Positions 8,557 to 16,088 of a stretch of DNA of 45,902 nt are shown one piece after another. The notes below the pieces were generated by a model. That model was not told where the DNA came from, made no database searches, and saw nothing but the letters and a program-made list of their open reading frames with translations. A program made the position numbers and the translations under genes. The DNA comes from an uncultured Chloroflexota bacterium (lineage in GTDB: Bacteria > Chloroflexota > Chloroflexia > Chloroflexales > Roseiflexaceae). The DNA is taken from assembly GCA_937876225.1 (NCBI GenBank), contig CALFIC010000008.1, positions 1 through 45,902 of the forward strand, written 5' to 3'. How positions within the stretch are numbered: position 1 is the stretch's first letter; each line of letters opens with the position of its first letter.

Positions 8557-9525
8557 ATGGAAACACAACTTTCACACAACGACATTACGCACAAAACCGT
8601 CGTGCTTTCGGGCGGCGTCGGAGCCGCACGTTTTTTGGCAGGACTCAATCAAATCGTTGACCCGACCAGCATTTGTGCGGTCATCAATACCGGCGATGAT
8701 ATCGAATTCCACGGCTTAGCCATCAGCCCCGATGTCGACATCGTGATGTGCACCTTGGCCGGTATCATCCACCCCACCCAAGGCTGGGGGATTGTCGATG
8801 ATAGCGACCATTGTATGTCGATGCTCCGCACGCTCGGGGCTCCCGATTGGTTTATGTTGGGCGACAAAGATTTGGCCTTGCACATCCAACGCACCGCACT
8901 GCGCAAAAAAGGCTGGAACGAAACCCAAATCACCCAGCAATTTCGCCATGCACTGGGAGTCAACGTCACCCTACTTCCGATGACGCATGACTCGGTGCAG
9001 ACGCATATCGCCACCCCTGCCGGCGAAGTACACTTCCAAGAATATTTGGTCCGTGACCGCGCCAAAGCCCAAATCCTAGGCATTCATTACCATGGTATTA
9101 CCGGCGCACAGGCCACGCCTGATGTGTTGCATAGTATTCGGTCAGCGACGGGGATTATCATTGCGCCCAGCAATCCACTCGTCAGTGTCGGGACGATTTT
9201 GGCATTACCCAATGTGCGCCAGTTGATTACCCAACGCAACGTGCCGTCAATTGCAATTAGCCCGATTGTCGGCGGGGCCGCCATCAAAGGACCAGCCGTG
9301 GCGATGCTCAATTATGCCGGCATCGAAGTCTCGGCATTGGGGATTGCCCGGCACTACCAAGGGTTGATTGATGGCATGGTGATTGACGACGTCGATGCGG
9401 CCTTGGCACCGGCCATCGAGGCGCTCGGGATGGCCGTGTGCGTCACCGATACCATTATGAGCGATGAGATGCGCAAAGCAAATTTGGCACGTACCTGTAT
9501 GGAATTTATGGCCACCTTGCCATGA
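8557..9525 (+). CDS. cofD: 2-phospho-L-lactate transferase (F420 biosynthesis)
   Basis: CofD/FbiA joins the activated three-carbon unit (lactyl- or enolpyruvyl-diphospho-guanosine) to the deazaflavin Fo. The 322-aa protein carries the family's opening strand VVLSGGVGAARFLAGL. Other motifs are NTGDDIEFHGL, the DVDIVMCTLAG loop, a GDKDLALHI segment, the APSNPLVSVG strand and SPIVGGAAIKGPA. A C-terminal DTIMSDEMRKANLAR helix completes the family length. No convincing Shine-Dalgarno precedes the ATG, which fits the adjacent -10 element and probable leaderless expression. The stop overlaps the cofC start by 4 nt (ATGA), indicating coupled translation. Confidence 0.95.
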   Translation: METQLSHNDITHKTVVLSGGVGAARFLAGLNQIVDPTSICAVINTGDDIEFHGLAISPDVDIVMCTLAGIIHPTQGWGIVDDSDHCMSMLRTLGAPDWFMLGDKDLALHIQRTALRKKGWNETQITQQFRHALGVNVTLLPMTHDSVQTHIATPAGEVHFQEYLVRDRAKAQILGIHYHGITGAQATPDVLHSIRSATGIIIAPSNPLVSVGTILALPNVRQLITQRNVPSIAISPIVGGAAIKGPAVAMLNYAGIEVSALGIARHYQGLIDGMVIDDVDAALAPAIEALGMAVCVTDTIMSDEMRKANLARTCMEFMATLP

Positions 9526-10166
9526 CAACCGCAATTGTGCCCTTCAAAACCTTGAGTGAAGCCAAAAGTCGGCTAGCGTCAGTTTTGTCACCTGCTGACC
9601 GAAGAGCCTTGGCACTTGCTATGCTCGACGATGTATTGACCGCTTTGGCCCAGAGCCATACGATCGACCATATTATTGTGACGGCGAGTGATGGCGCAGC
9701 CCAAGCATTAGTGACGTCACGGAATATTACGTTGCTTAGCGATATCGGGACGAATCTCAATCATTCACTCCAATTAGCCATCGAACAAGTAGCTCCTGCC
9801 ACGTCGGTTCTCATCATCCACGCCGATTTACCACTCGTAGAAGCCGATGATATCGACGAATTTGTCAATAGTATGCCGAGCGGCGGTATTGCACTGGCAG
9901 GGTCACACGATGGTGGCACTACCGCCCTGGCCTGCGATGCCGTCACGCGGATGCATTGGTCATTTGGGGCAGGCAGCCTGCAACGCCATATGGCGGCAGC
10001 CAAAGCAGCGAACTTGCCCGTCATTACCATTCGTGAAGGCCCGATTACCTTTGATATTGATCGCCCGATTGATTTGTTCCGTTTACGCAATGATCCTGGT
10101 GGGCGCCAAACTGGACGATTATTATCACGTTTAGCGTTACGCCCCGAGCATACCGACGAAGCCTGA
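9522..10166 (+). CDS. cofC: 2-phospho-L-lactate (or PEP) guanylyltransferase
   Basis: CofC/FbiD uses GTP to activate 2-phospholactate or phosphoenolpyruvate for CofD. The 214-aa protein shows the nucleotidyltransferase start TTAIVPFKTLSEAKSRLA. It also has the helix MLDDVLTAL, the metal-binding strand IIHADLPLVEADDI and the C-terminal FDIDRPIDL motif. Which three-carbon substrate is used cannot be read from the sequence; the bacterial pathway revision favours phosphoenolpyruvate. The ATGA overlap with cofD and the short 24-nt gap to the next F420-dependent gene place it in one operon. Confidence 0.93.
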   Translation: MTTAIVPFKTLSEAKSRLASVLSPADRRALALAMLDDVLTALAQSHTIDHIIVTASDGAAQALVTSRNITLLSDIGTNLNHSLQLAIEQVAPATSVLIIHADLPLVEADDIDEFVNSMPSGGIALAGSHDGGTTALACDAVTRMHWSFGAGSLQRHMAAAKAANLPVITIREGPITFDIDRPIDLFRLRNDPGGRQTGRLLSRLALRPEHTDEA

Positions 10167-10190
10167 TTTTTTAGACAAAAGAGGCACCAC

Positions 10191-11189
10191 ATGGGAATCA
10201 TCGGATACGCCGCCGCCCTCGAACAATTCCACCCCAGCGAATTGCTCACCTATTCGATTTTGGCAGAACAACACGGATTCAAAGCCGTGATGGCCGCCGA
10301 TCACTTCCAACCGTGGGTACCCCAACAAGGGCACAACGCCTTTGTGTGGAGTTGGATGGCTGCGCTCGGCGCCACCACAAGCAATATGACATTTGGGCCG
10401 GGGGTAACCTGCCCCAGCTTCCGCTACCACCCCGCCGTCGTCGCCCAAGCCGCCGCCACCCAAGCTGCCATGACCCCCGGCCGGTTTTGGTTGGGCCTCG
10501 GCAGTGGCGAAGCGCTCAACGAGCGCGTGGTGGGCGGCGAATGGCCCGAAGCCCACGTACGTCTCGCCATGATGCAAGAAGCCATTGCCATCATCAAGCA
10601 ATTGTTGAGTGGCAAAGTAGTCAAACACGACAACGGCAAATACTTCAGCATCGAACGCGTTAAACTCTGGACATTGCCCGATAGCCCGCCCCCCATTTAT
10701 GTGGCGACTGCCGGTCCAGTTACCGCAGCCTGGACCGGTCGCGAGTGCGACGGGATTATTACGCCAGGTGCTGCCCCCGAAAAACTCAAAATGCTGCTCG
10801 GCAAATTCGCTGATGGTGCCAAATCAGTCGGCAAAGACCCCAGCGCCATGCCCAAGCTGTTGCAACTGCATATGTCGTGGGCCGAAACCCACGAGGAAGC
10901 CGTCCAAAACGCCATGACCGAATGGCCCAATGGCGGCATGCCCTTCCCCAAACAAGATATCCGTAGCCCCGAAGATTTCGCCGAAATCGCCAAACTCGTG
11001 CGCCCCGAAAACTTCACCAACCGCATGCTGATTTCGGCCAATATCGATGAGCACCGCGCCCACATCCAGCGCTTTGTCGACCTCGGCTTTGACGAAATCC
11101 ACGTACACAATGTGGGTCGCAATCAGACTGCCTTTATTAAAGCCTTTGGTGAGCATGTCATCCCCAATTTGAAATGGATGAACGCATGA
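10191..11189 (+). CDS. FGD-like F420-dependent luciferase-fold oxidoreductase
   Basis: This is a TIM-barrel F420 enzyme related to F420-dependent glucose-6-phosphate dehydrogenase. The active-site motif ADHFQPW (His38, Trp42) and GSGEALNE (Glu107) have the same 69-residue spacing as His40 and Glu109 of mycobacterial FGD1. FRYHPAVVAQA and IYVATAGP follow the family pattern. Whether glucose-6-phosphate or another alcohol is the donor is unknown. AGAGG lies 6 nt before the ATG. Being in the operon that makes F420, it is a plausible F420-reducing partner. The length of 332 aa is normal for the family. Confidence 0.88.
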   Translation: MGIIGYAAALEQFHPSELLTYSILAEQHGFKAVMAADHFQPWVPQQGHNAFVWSWMAALGATTSNMTFGPGVTCPSFRYHPAVVAQAAATQAAMTPGRFWLGLGSGEALNERVVGGEWPEAHVRLAMMQEAIAIIKQLLSGKVVKHDNGKYFSIERVKLWTLPDSPPPIYVATAGPVTAAWTGRECDGIITPGAAPEKLKMLLGKFADGAKSVGKDPSAMPKLLQLHMSWAETHEEAVQNAMTEWPNGGMPFPKQDIRSPEDFAEIAKLVRPENFTNRMLISANIDEHRAHIQRFVDLGFDEIHVHNVGRNQTAFIKAFGEHVIPNLKWMNA

Positions 11190-11581
11190 CGCAGATTCCT
11201 GTAGACTTTATGGATTTAATTGACCGTCCCTTGGTTGCCTCACTCGCCACCACGATGAGCGACGGCACGCCACAAGTGACACCGGTATGGTTCAGTTATG
11301 CTGACGGTTTGTTTTATGTCAATGCCGCTACTGGTCGCATCAAAGACCGCAACATGCAAGCCCGCCCCTATGTGGCGTTGATGATTGTCGACACTGCTTC
11401 AGCCTATCGTTATATCGCCGTGCGTGGTCCAATCATTGACTTTTCTAATCCAGAGATTGGCCGCGCCCACATCAACGAGTTATCATTGCGCTATTTCAAT
11501 AGAGCGGTTTACCAAGGACCAGCCGACGAAGTGCGGGTACGCTACACCATCCGACCCGACCATATCAGCACGATGGGGTAA
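11186..11581 (+). CDS. PPOX-class F420-dependent split-barrel protein
   Basis: This small (131 aa) flavin/F420-binding split beta-barrel protein belongs to the pyridoxamine-5-phosphate-oxidase-like FDOR superfamily. Typical features are RPLVASLATTMSDGTPQVTPVWF at the N-terminus (strands 1-2), the NAATGRIKDRNM loop that binds cofactor phosphate, and a YIAVRGPI strand. Substrate is unknown. I chose the ATG at 11186 because it overlaps the upstream TGA as ATGA and has GGATGA before it; an in-frame ATG at 11174 lies inside the upstream gene. It is coupled to the FGD-like gene, suggesting reduced F420 made by one is used by the other. Confidence 0.85.
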   Translation: MTQIPVDFMDLIDRPLVASLATTMSDGTPQVTPVWFSYADGLFYVNAATGRIKDRNMQARPYVALMIVDTASAYRYIAVRGPIIDFSNPEIGRAHINELSLRYFNRAVYQGPADEVRVRYTIRPDHISTMG

Positions 11582-11586
11582 TAGCA

Positions 11587-13827
11587 GTGAACAACGAGCG
11601 CATTCGCCAATACCGTACCATTCTCAATGGTCAAACGCGTTTGTTGCGTCGTTCACGACGGCAACGGGCTGCCACGGCCTTGGCGCGCGATGCGTCGTTG
11701 ACGGCACTCGATACCCTGCTCGAAGCCATCATGAATGGCAACGACAACGATGCCGCCAATGCCGCAGTGGCAGCGTTATCGCAATACGCCGATTGGCGGC
11801 ATATCAATGTCATTTGTAGCGTGTGGGCGTTGACCCGTCACCCCACGCTTGGGCGCCTCATCGCCCAACATGGTTGGATTGCCAACGCCCCGCCCGATGC
11901 CCGTGTCCTCAGCGCCCTACATATTGGCCAACTCGAATTGCTCATCAATGCCCGCCCTGGCCTCCTACCGGCCCTGATTTTGGCATGTGGCGACCGCAAT
12001 CAATCCATCGCCCAACGGGCACGACGGACATTATTGTCTCTGCAACGCAGTGACACCCGCCAAGCGTTATGTTTGCTGGCCATCGAACTAAACATTCCTA
12101 TCGCACTTGAAATCGCCCGCCGCGCCAATTACCTCCCCGAAGAAATGACCTGGCGGGCGGCGTATTTGTTGGTGACGGGGCAAGTTGAGGCCTTCCGGGC
12201 CTGTGATCCTGATTGCCAATTGGTGCTCAAAGCCTATAGTCAATGTTCGCCACACCTGCGTGAACGCATCGCTACCGCACTCCAAGAAGAACCCAACGCC
12301 CCCCCGTTATTGCCACCGTCACTCATCTATGTAGCCGACCTCAACGATGCCCAATGGCAAGAGGCAGTACAACAATTACGCCGCCCAATGATGCACAATG
12401 TCGCAGCAGTGGTGGCACGCTATGCCCCAGCCCGCTGGGCAGCGCGCTTGATTGTGCATCTCAGCGAAGATGCCGAGCCAGCGGTGCGCAATCAAACGAT
12501 GCCCTTGGGCGTGTTGCGCAATATCGCCGAAACTTGCCTCGCAGGCAAAGAGCCGCAACCACAGGTCCGGTTAACGCTCAATGGCGGGCAACGAGGCATC
12601 CACCACATCGCAATTAGCCCAGACAACAACACCTTAGCTGCTACTGACGGCAACGGGGCAGTGCTGCTCTGGCAATTAAGTGACGGCAATACCATAACAA
12701 CACCCGAGCCACATCAATGGCCGGCGCATTCCTTGGTTTTTTCCCGCGATAGTCGCTTGCTGTGTAGCGCAGCTAGTGTCGGTCCCATCCACGTCTGGGA
12801 TTTACACCAGCGCACCATGCATGGCAAATACGCCGGACGAAGCCCGCTCCAACTCATCCCCGATAGCGACACATTGATTAGTAGTGGCGAAGAAGCCTTC
12901 CATTTTTGGTCGTTACAAGGGGTCCATCTGAGTAGCATCCGCACCCCTACAGCCCGGGTGGCACATATCGCACTGAGTGCCGATGGGCAATACTATGCGG
13001 TGGCAGGATCTGCACCCGCCTTGGCGCTCGTCAATCAAAGCATCCCCCGCGACCATGCCATCACCATATGGCGCATGCCCAGCGGCGAACTTCTCGCCGG
13101 TGACGCCTTGTCACGCTGGCTAGACCGTGGTGACCCTGTGGCCCGTTTAGATTTACCGAGCGTCGCCGAGCAAGTCGTATTTAGTCCCAATGGCCAACTC
13201 GTGGCAGCCATATGTGGCGACGGCATGGTGCGGATTTGGCGCTTGCTCGATGGTGTGTTGCAACAACAGTATTCAGGTACTGCCCCCATTGTTTTTTTGC
13301 ATGGTGGTGGCCAAATTCTCTCCGGCGCAGCCACCGGTGGCTTCCAAATTCGCCAAAGCTATAGTGGCGAATTGATTGCCAATGTCCCATTGCCACACGG
13401 TATCCCGAGTGTGATGACCAGTATTCCCCATCGCGGGATTGTGATTGGTGGCAGTACAGATGGTACCATCACCCTCTGGCGCTTGCATGAATCGCTCGAA
13501 CCAATCGAGCTGACCAAACACCAACACCGGATTAGCGCCCTAACCCTTAGCGAAGATGGTCGCACGTTGATTAGTGCCGATATTAGTGGCGCTATTATCG
13601 TGTGGGATGTAGCTGTCAGCGATTTAATTCGCCGAATACCGCTCAACATTCGTCCTAGTGATCGCACCTGGATTAGCGATGTGATTCGCCAGCGCCGCTA
13701 CAAAAGCGACGAACGGCGTTGGCTTGAATTTATGAATGCCCTCAATCGGACGCCACCAGGCAACCGGCGGGGCTACGACCCCTCAATCCCCATCGATATT
13801 GGTTCATTCCGCTTGCGTTTGGAGTAG
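11587..13827 (+). CDS. Large protein with N-terminal alpha-helical repeats and C-terminal WD40 propeller
   Basis: This is a 746-aa protein with a GTG start. Residues 1 to about 330 are helical with HEAT-like repeats: many Arg/Ala/Leu-rich helix pairs such as AQRARRTLLSL and LRERIATAL. From about 335 to 705 there are roughly eight WD-like units with the pattern LxxSxDGxxLxSGxxDGxIxIWxL. The clearest are those ending VLLWQLSDG, IHVWDL, VRIWRLLDG, ITLWRL and IIVWDV. No enzymatic motif, signal peptide or membrane segment is seen. It is probably a cytoplasmic interaction scaffold. It begins 5 nt after the F420-dependent PPOX gene and on the same strand, so it may share that transcript. Its partner is unknown. 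Confidence 0.8.
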   Translation: MNNERIRQYRTILNGQTRLLRRSRRQRAATALARDASLTALDTLLEAIMNGNDNDAANAAVAALSQYADWRHINVICSVWALTRHPTLGRLIAQHGWIANAPPDARVLSALHIGQLELLINARPGLLPALILACGDRNQSIAQRARRTLLSLQRSDTRQALCLLAIELNIPIALEIARRANYLPEEMTWRAAYLLVTGQVEAFRACDPDCQLVLKAYSQCSPHLRERIATALQEEPNAPPLLPPSLIYVADLNDAQWQEAVQQLRRPMMHNVAAVVARYAPARWAARLIVHLSEDAEPAVRNQTMPLGVLRNIAETCLAGKEPQPQVRLTLNGGQRGIHHIAISPDNNTLAATDGNGAVLLWQLSDGNTITTPEPHQWPAHSLVFSRDSRLLCSAASVGPIHVWDLHQRTMHGKYAGRSPLQLIPDSDTLISSGEEAFHFWSLQGVHLSSIRTPTARVAHIALSADGQYYAVAGSAPALALVNQSIPRDHAITIWRMPSGELLAGDALSRWLDRGDPVARLDLPSVAEQVVFSPNGQLVAAICGDGMVRIWRLLDGVLQQQYSGTAPIVFLHGGGQILSGAATGGFQIRQSYSGELIANVPLPHGIPSVMTSIPHRGIVIGGSTDGTITLWRLHESLEPIELTKHQHRISALTLSEDGRTLISADISGAIIVWDVAVSDLIRRIPLNIRPSDRTWISDVIRQRRYKSDERRWLEFMNALNRTPPGNRRGYDPSIPIDIGSFRLRLE

Positions 13828-13860
13828 CGCACCTACTCGTGATATGGCATGCGCAATGTC

Positions 13861-13869
13861 TGGTATACT
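13861..13869 (+). promoter_or_regulatory. Extended -10 promoter of class V aminotransferase
   Basis: TGG plus TATACT gives an extended -10 about 36 nt before the ATG at 13906. No -35 match at 16-18 nt spacing was found. Confidence 0.5.
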
Positions 13870-13905
13870 CGTCTGCACGCAGTACTATTCAAAAGGAATC
13901 TATCA

Positions 13906-15078
13906 ATGACGATGCCTGTACTTACCTTGCCATTGCCCGATCTTGCAAGTCAATTTAACTTGCGCCGCGACATTGTCTTCCTCAATCATGGTAGCTTTGG
14001 CGCATGCCCGCGCCCTGTCATCGCCGCCTACCGCAAATGGCAAGACGAACTCGAATCCGAGCCAGTGCATTTTTTTGGACGCCGGCGCTTACCACTTTTA
14101 GCAGAAGCCCGCGCCGCCCTTGGCAAATTTGTCAATGCCGATGCCGATGATGTCGTATTTGTCCCCAATATCACCTACGGCATGAATATCGTCGTGAATT
14201 CGTTGCGCTTTGGCCCCGATGATGAAATTCTCACCACCGACCATGAATACGGTGCCGTCAACAATACTTGGGAATACCACCTCAAACGCTACGGCGGCAA
14301 AATCGTTTATCGCGAAGTACCCATCCCCATGACGACCCCCGAAGAATTTGTCGAACACTTCTGGGCGGGTGTCACTCCCAACACCAAAGCCATCTCGATT
14401 AGCCATATCACCTCAGCCACCGCCCTCATCTTCCCAATTGCCGAAATCATCAAACGGGCCCGGGCTGCTGGGATTTTGAGCATCATCGACGGCGCTCACG
14501 TCCCCGGCCATATCGACCTCGATTTGACCGCCCTCGATCCCGACTTTTATGCCGCCAACTGCCACAAATGGTTATGTGCCCCCAAAGGCGCTGGCTTTTT
14601 GTATGCCCGCCGCGACAAACAAGACATGCTCGAGCCCTTTGTGTGTAGCTGGAATTTGAGCCGCCACACCCAAACCGGCAGCCGATTCACCAATCTATTT
14701 GAAAACGTCGGTACCAACGACCCCGCCCCGTGGCTGGCAGTCCCCGCCGCCATCGAATTTCAACACACCCACAATTGGCCAGCAGTACGGGCCGCCTGTC
14801 ATGCCTTGGGTTCACAAATTCGCCAAGAATTTGCCGGTATCACGGGACTGACTCCGGTATCTGACGAATCCAATATGTGGTGGAATCAAATGGCACTCTG
14901 CCCAGTTCCCACCGGCGAACAATATCAATACCAACGCCTATGGGACGAGTTCCAAATCGAAATCCCCGTCGTACAATGGAACGGGCATACCTTCTTGCGC
15001 GTGGCAATCCAAGCCTACAACACCCCCAACGACGGTGACCGACTCATCGAAGCTGTCAAAAAAATTATCAACCGCTAA
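13906..15078 (+). CDS. Class V aminotransferase / isopenicillin-N epimerase-like PLP enzyme
   Basis: This is a fold-type I PLP enzyme of 390 aa. It opens with FLNHGSFGACPRPV, typical of the CefD/NifS-like epimerase group. It has the PLP-anchoring IDGAHVPGH segment (Asp near 195) and the Schiff-base lysine in ANCHKWLCAPKG at about residue 221. The substrate cannot be assigned; related enzymes include isopenicillin-N epimerase, cysteine desulfurase-like and kynureninase-like proteins. I chose the ATG at 13906 because AAAGGAA precedes it by 8 nt and it follows the extended -10. An in-frame start at 13849 lies upstream of that promoter. Monocistronic, ended by a hairpin. Confidence 0.88.
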   Translation: MTMPVLTLPLPDLASQFNLRRDIVFLNHGSFGACPRPVIAAYRKWQDELESEPVHFFGRRRLPLLAEARAALGKFVNADADDVVFVPNITYGMNIVVNSLRFGPDDEILTTDHEYGAVNNTWEYHLKRYGGKIVYREVPIPMTTPEEFVEHFWAGVTPNTKAISISHITSATALIFPIAEIIKRARAAGILSIIDGAHVPGHIDLDLTALDPDFYAANCHKWLCAPKGAGFLYARRDKQDMLEPFVCSWNLSRHTQTGSRFTNLFENVGTNDPAPWLAVPAAIEFQHTHNWPAVRAACHALGSQIRQEFAGITGLTPVSDESNMWWNQMALCPVPTGEQYQYQRLWDEFQIEIPVVQWNGHTFLRVAIQAYNTPNDGDRLIEAVKKIINR

Positions 15079-15082
15079 CTCC

Positions 15083-15134
15083 AAAAAAACGACACCGTGT
15101 GGGGGTATTACAAACCTCCCACACGGTGTTTTTA
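15083..15134. terminator. Bidirectional terminator between aminotransferase and TIM-barrel isomerase
   Basis: The inverted repeat has arms 15092-15105 and 15116-15129 and is followed by T5 on the plus strand. It is preceded by A7 (15083-15089), which supplies a U tract for the minus strand. It separates two convergent genes. Confidence 0.85.
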
Positions 15135-15157
15135 TTGCCCTCGCTCTTGACCAAAAC

Positions 15158-15994
15158 TTATCGCCACGTCAGCCCTGCAGTATGTGCGACAGCTCGTACA
15201 TACTGGGCTGCCGCAGTATATTCGTGGGCTTCGGCGAGATGTTCGAGCATCAACGGAGTATCCACGTCCAGCGTTGCCAAGCTCCGCAATATCGCAGCAT
15301 AATCAAGCATCCCGAGCCCCGGTGCAGTTTCACGCAGTGCCACCACAAATGGTCTATCAATCCGCATATCTTTGATGTGACAACTTTTGATCATTGGCCC
15401 CAACAAATCGACGCAGTGCTGGACAAATTCACGGTGTTGATAAAACCGCGGCACGCTATTCATCATATTGATAGGGTCAAAATGCACCGCAAATTGGGGG
15501 CGATCGATGGCTTTGATGAGTTCGACATAGACCTCAGGGGAGTCGGGGTACATCCACGGCATTGTTTCGAGGGTATAAAAACTCTGAGTCGGTTTGACGG
15601 CATCAATAATCGTGCGCACACTATCCACAATCAACGCAAACGTATCAGCGGCATAATTGGCAGCGTCGGGACCATCCCATTCACTGCCCCGTGACCCCGC
15701 AATATTGACACAACAGCGTGCCCCAATCGCATCGGCAAGGGCCAAGCGCTCTTGACAAAACGCAAGGGCAGCCCGTCGCGTGGCATCATCATTGGCCATG
15801 GGATTGCTCCATGCGCCTACTTCGGCAATCACGACATCTGCGGCCTGGGCCGCCTGCCGAAATTGCGCCACGGTGGCGGCACTGGCTTTTTCGTCAATCG
15901 GACAATATGCCGCCTGATACCCGGCCTGCGCCAAATCTGCAATCCACGCTGCAGGATCATCATATTTGCCAAACAACGGTCCACCTAAACGCAT
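15158..15994 (-). CDS. Sugar phosphate isomerase/epimerase-like TIM barrel (AP endonuclease family 2 fold)
   Basis: This 278-aa xylose-isomerase-like barrel belongs to the sugar phosphate isomerase/epimerase group. It has a first strand RLGGPLFG, the metal-site strands YTLETMPWM and FAVHFDPINMM, and the SCHIKDMRI strand, which together provide the Glu/Asp/His ligands expected for a divalent metal. The C-terminal strand MLEHLAEAHEY contributes the last conserved Glu. The substrate is unknown. I chose the ATG at 15994 because AGGAGG lies about 5 nt upstream. It is divergent from the GT39 gene across about 95 nt. Confidence 0.83.
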   Translation of the reverse strand: MRLGGPLFGKYDDPAAWIADLAQAGYQAAYCPIDEKASAATVAQFRQAAQAADVVIAEVGAWSNPMANDDATRRAALAFCQERLALADAIGARCCVNIAGSRGSEWDGPDAANYAADTFALIVDSVRTIIDAVKPTQSFYTLETMPWMYPDSPEVYVELIKAIDRPQFAVHFDPINMMNSVPRFYQHREFVQHCVDLLGPMIKSCHIKDMRIDRPFVVALRETAPGLGMLDYAAILRSLATLDVDTPLMLEHLAEAHEYTAAAQYVRAVAHTAGLTWR

Positions 15995-16044
15995 CATACC
16001 CTCCTGTAGGTCTTCCCCATCCATCAGTCATGACGAATGTTTAC

Positions 16045-16050
16045 TATAAT
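16045..16050 (+). promoter_or_regulatory. -10 element of GT39 gene
   Basis: A perfect TATAAT lies 38 nt before the ATG at 16089, in the intergenic region shared with the divergent isomerase gene. It lacks the TGn extension and an obvious -35. Confidence 0.45.
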
Positions 16051-16088
16051 AGAGGAAGCTCTTTGTTCAATCAGATTGAGTCTGCTCC

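Noticed and set aside
15035..15694. 219-codon open frame on the plus strand
   Set aside because: It runs through a terminator and antisense to the TIM-barrel isomerase, whose metal-site strands are intact.
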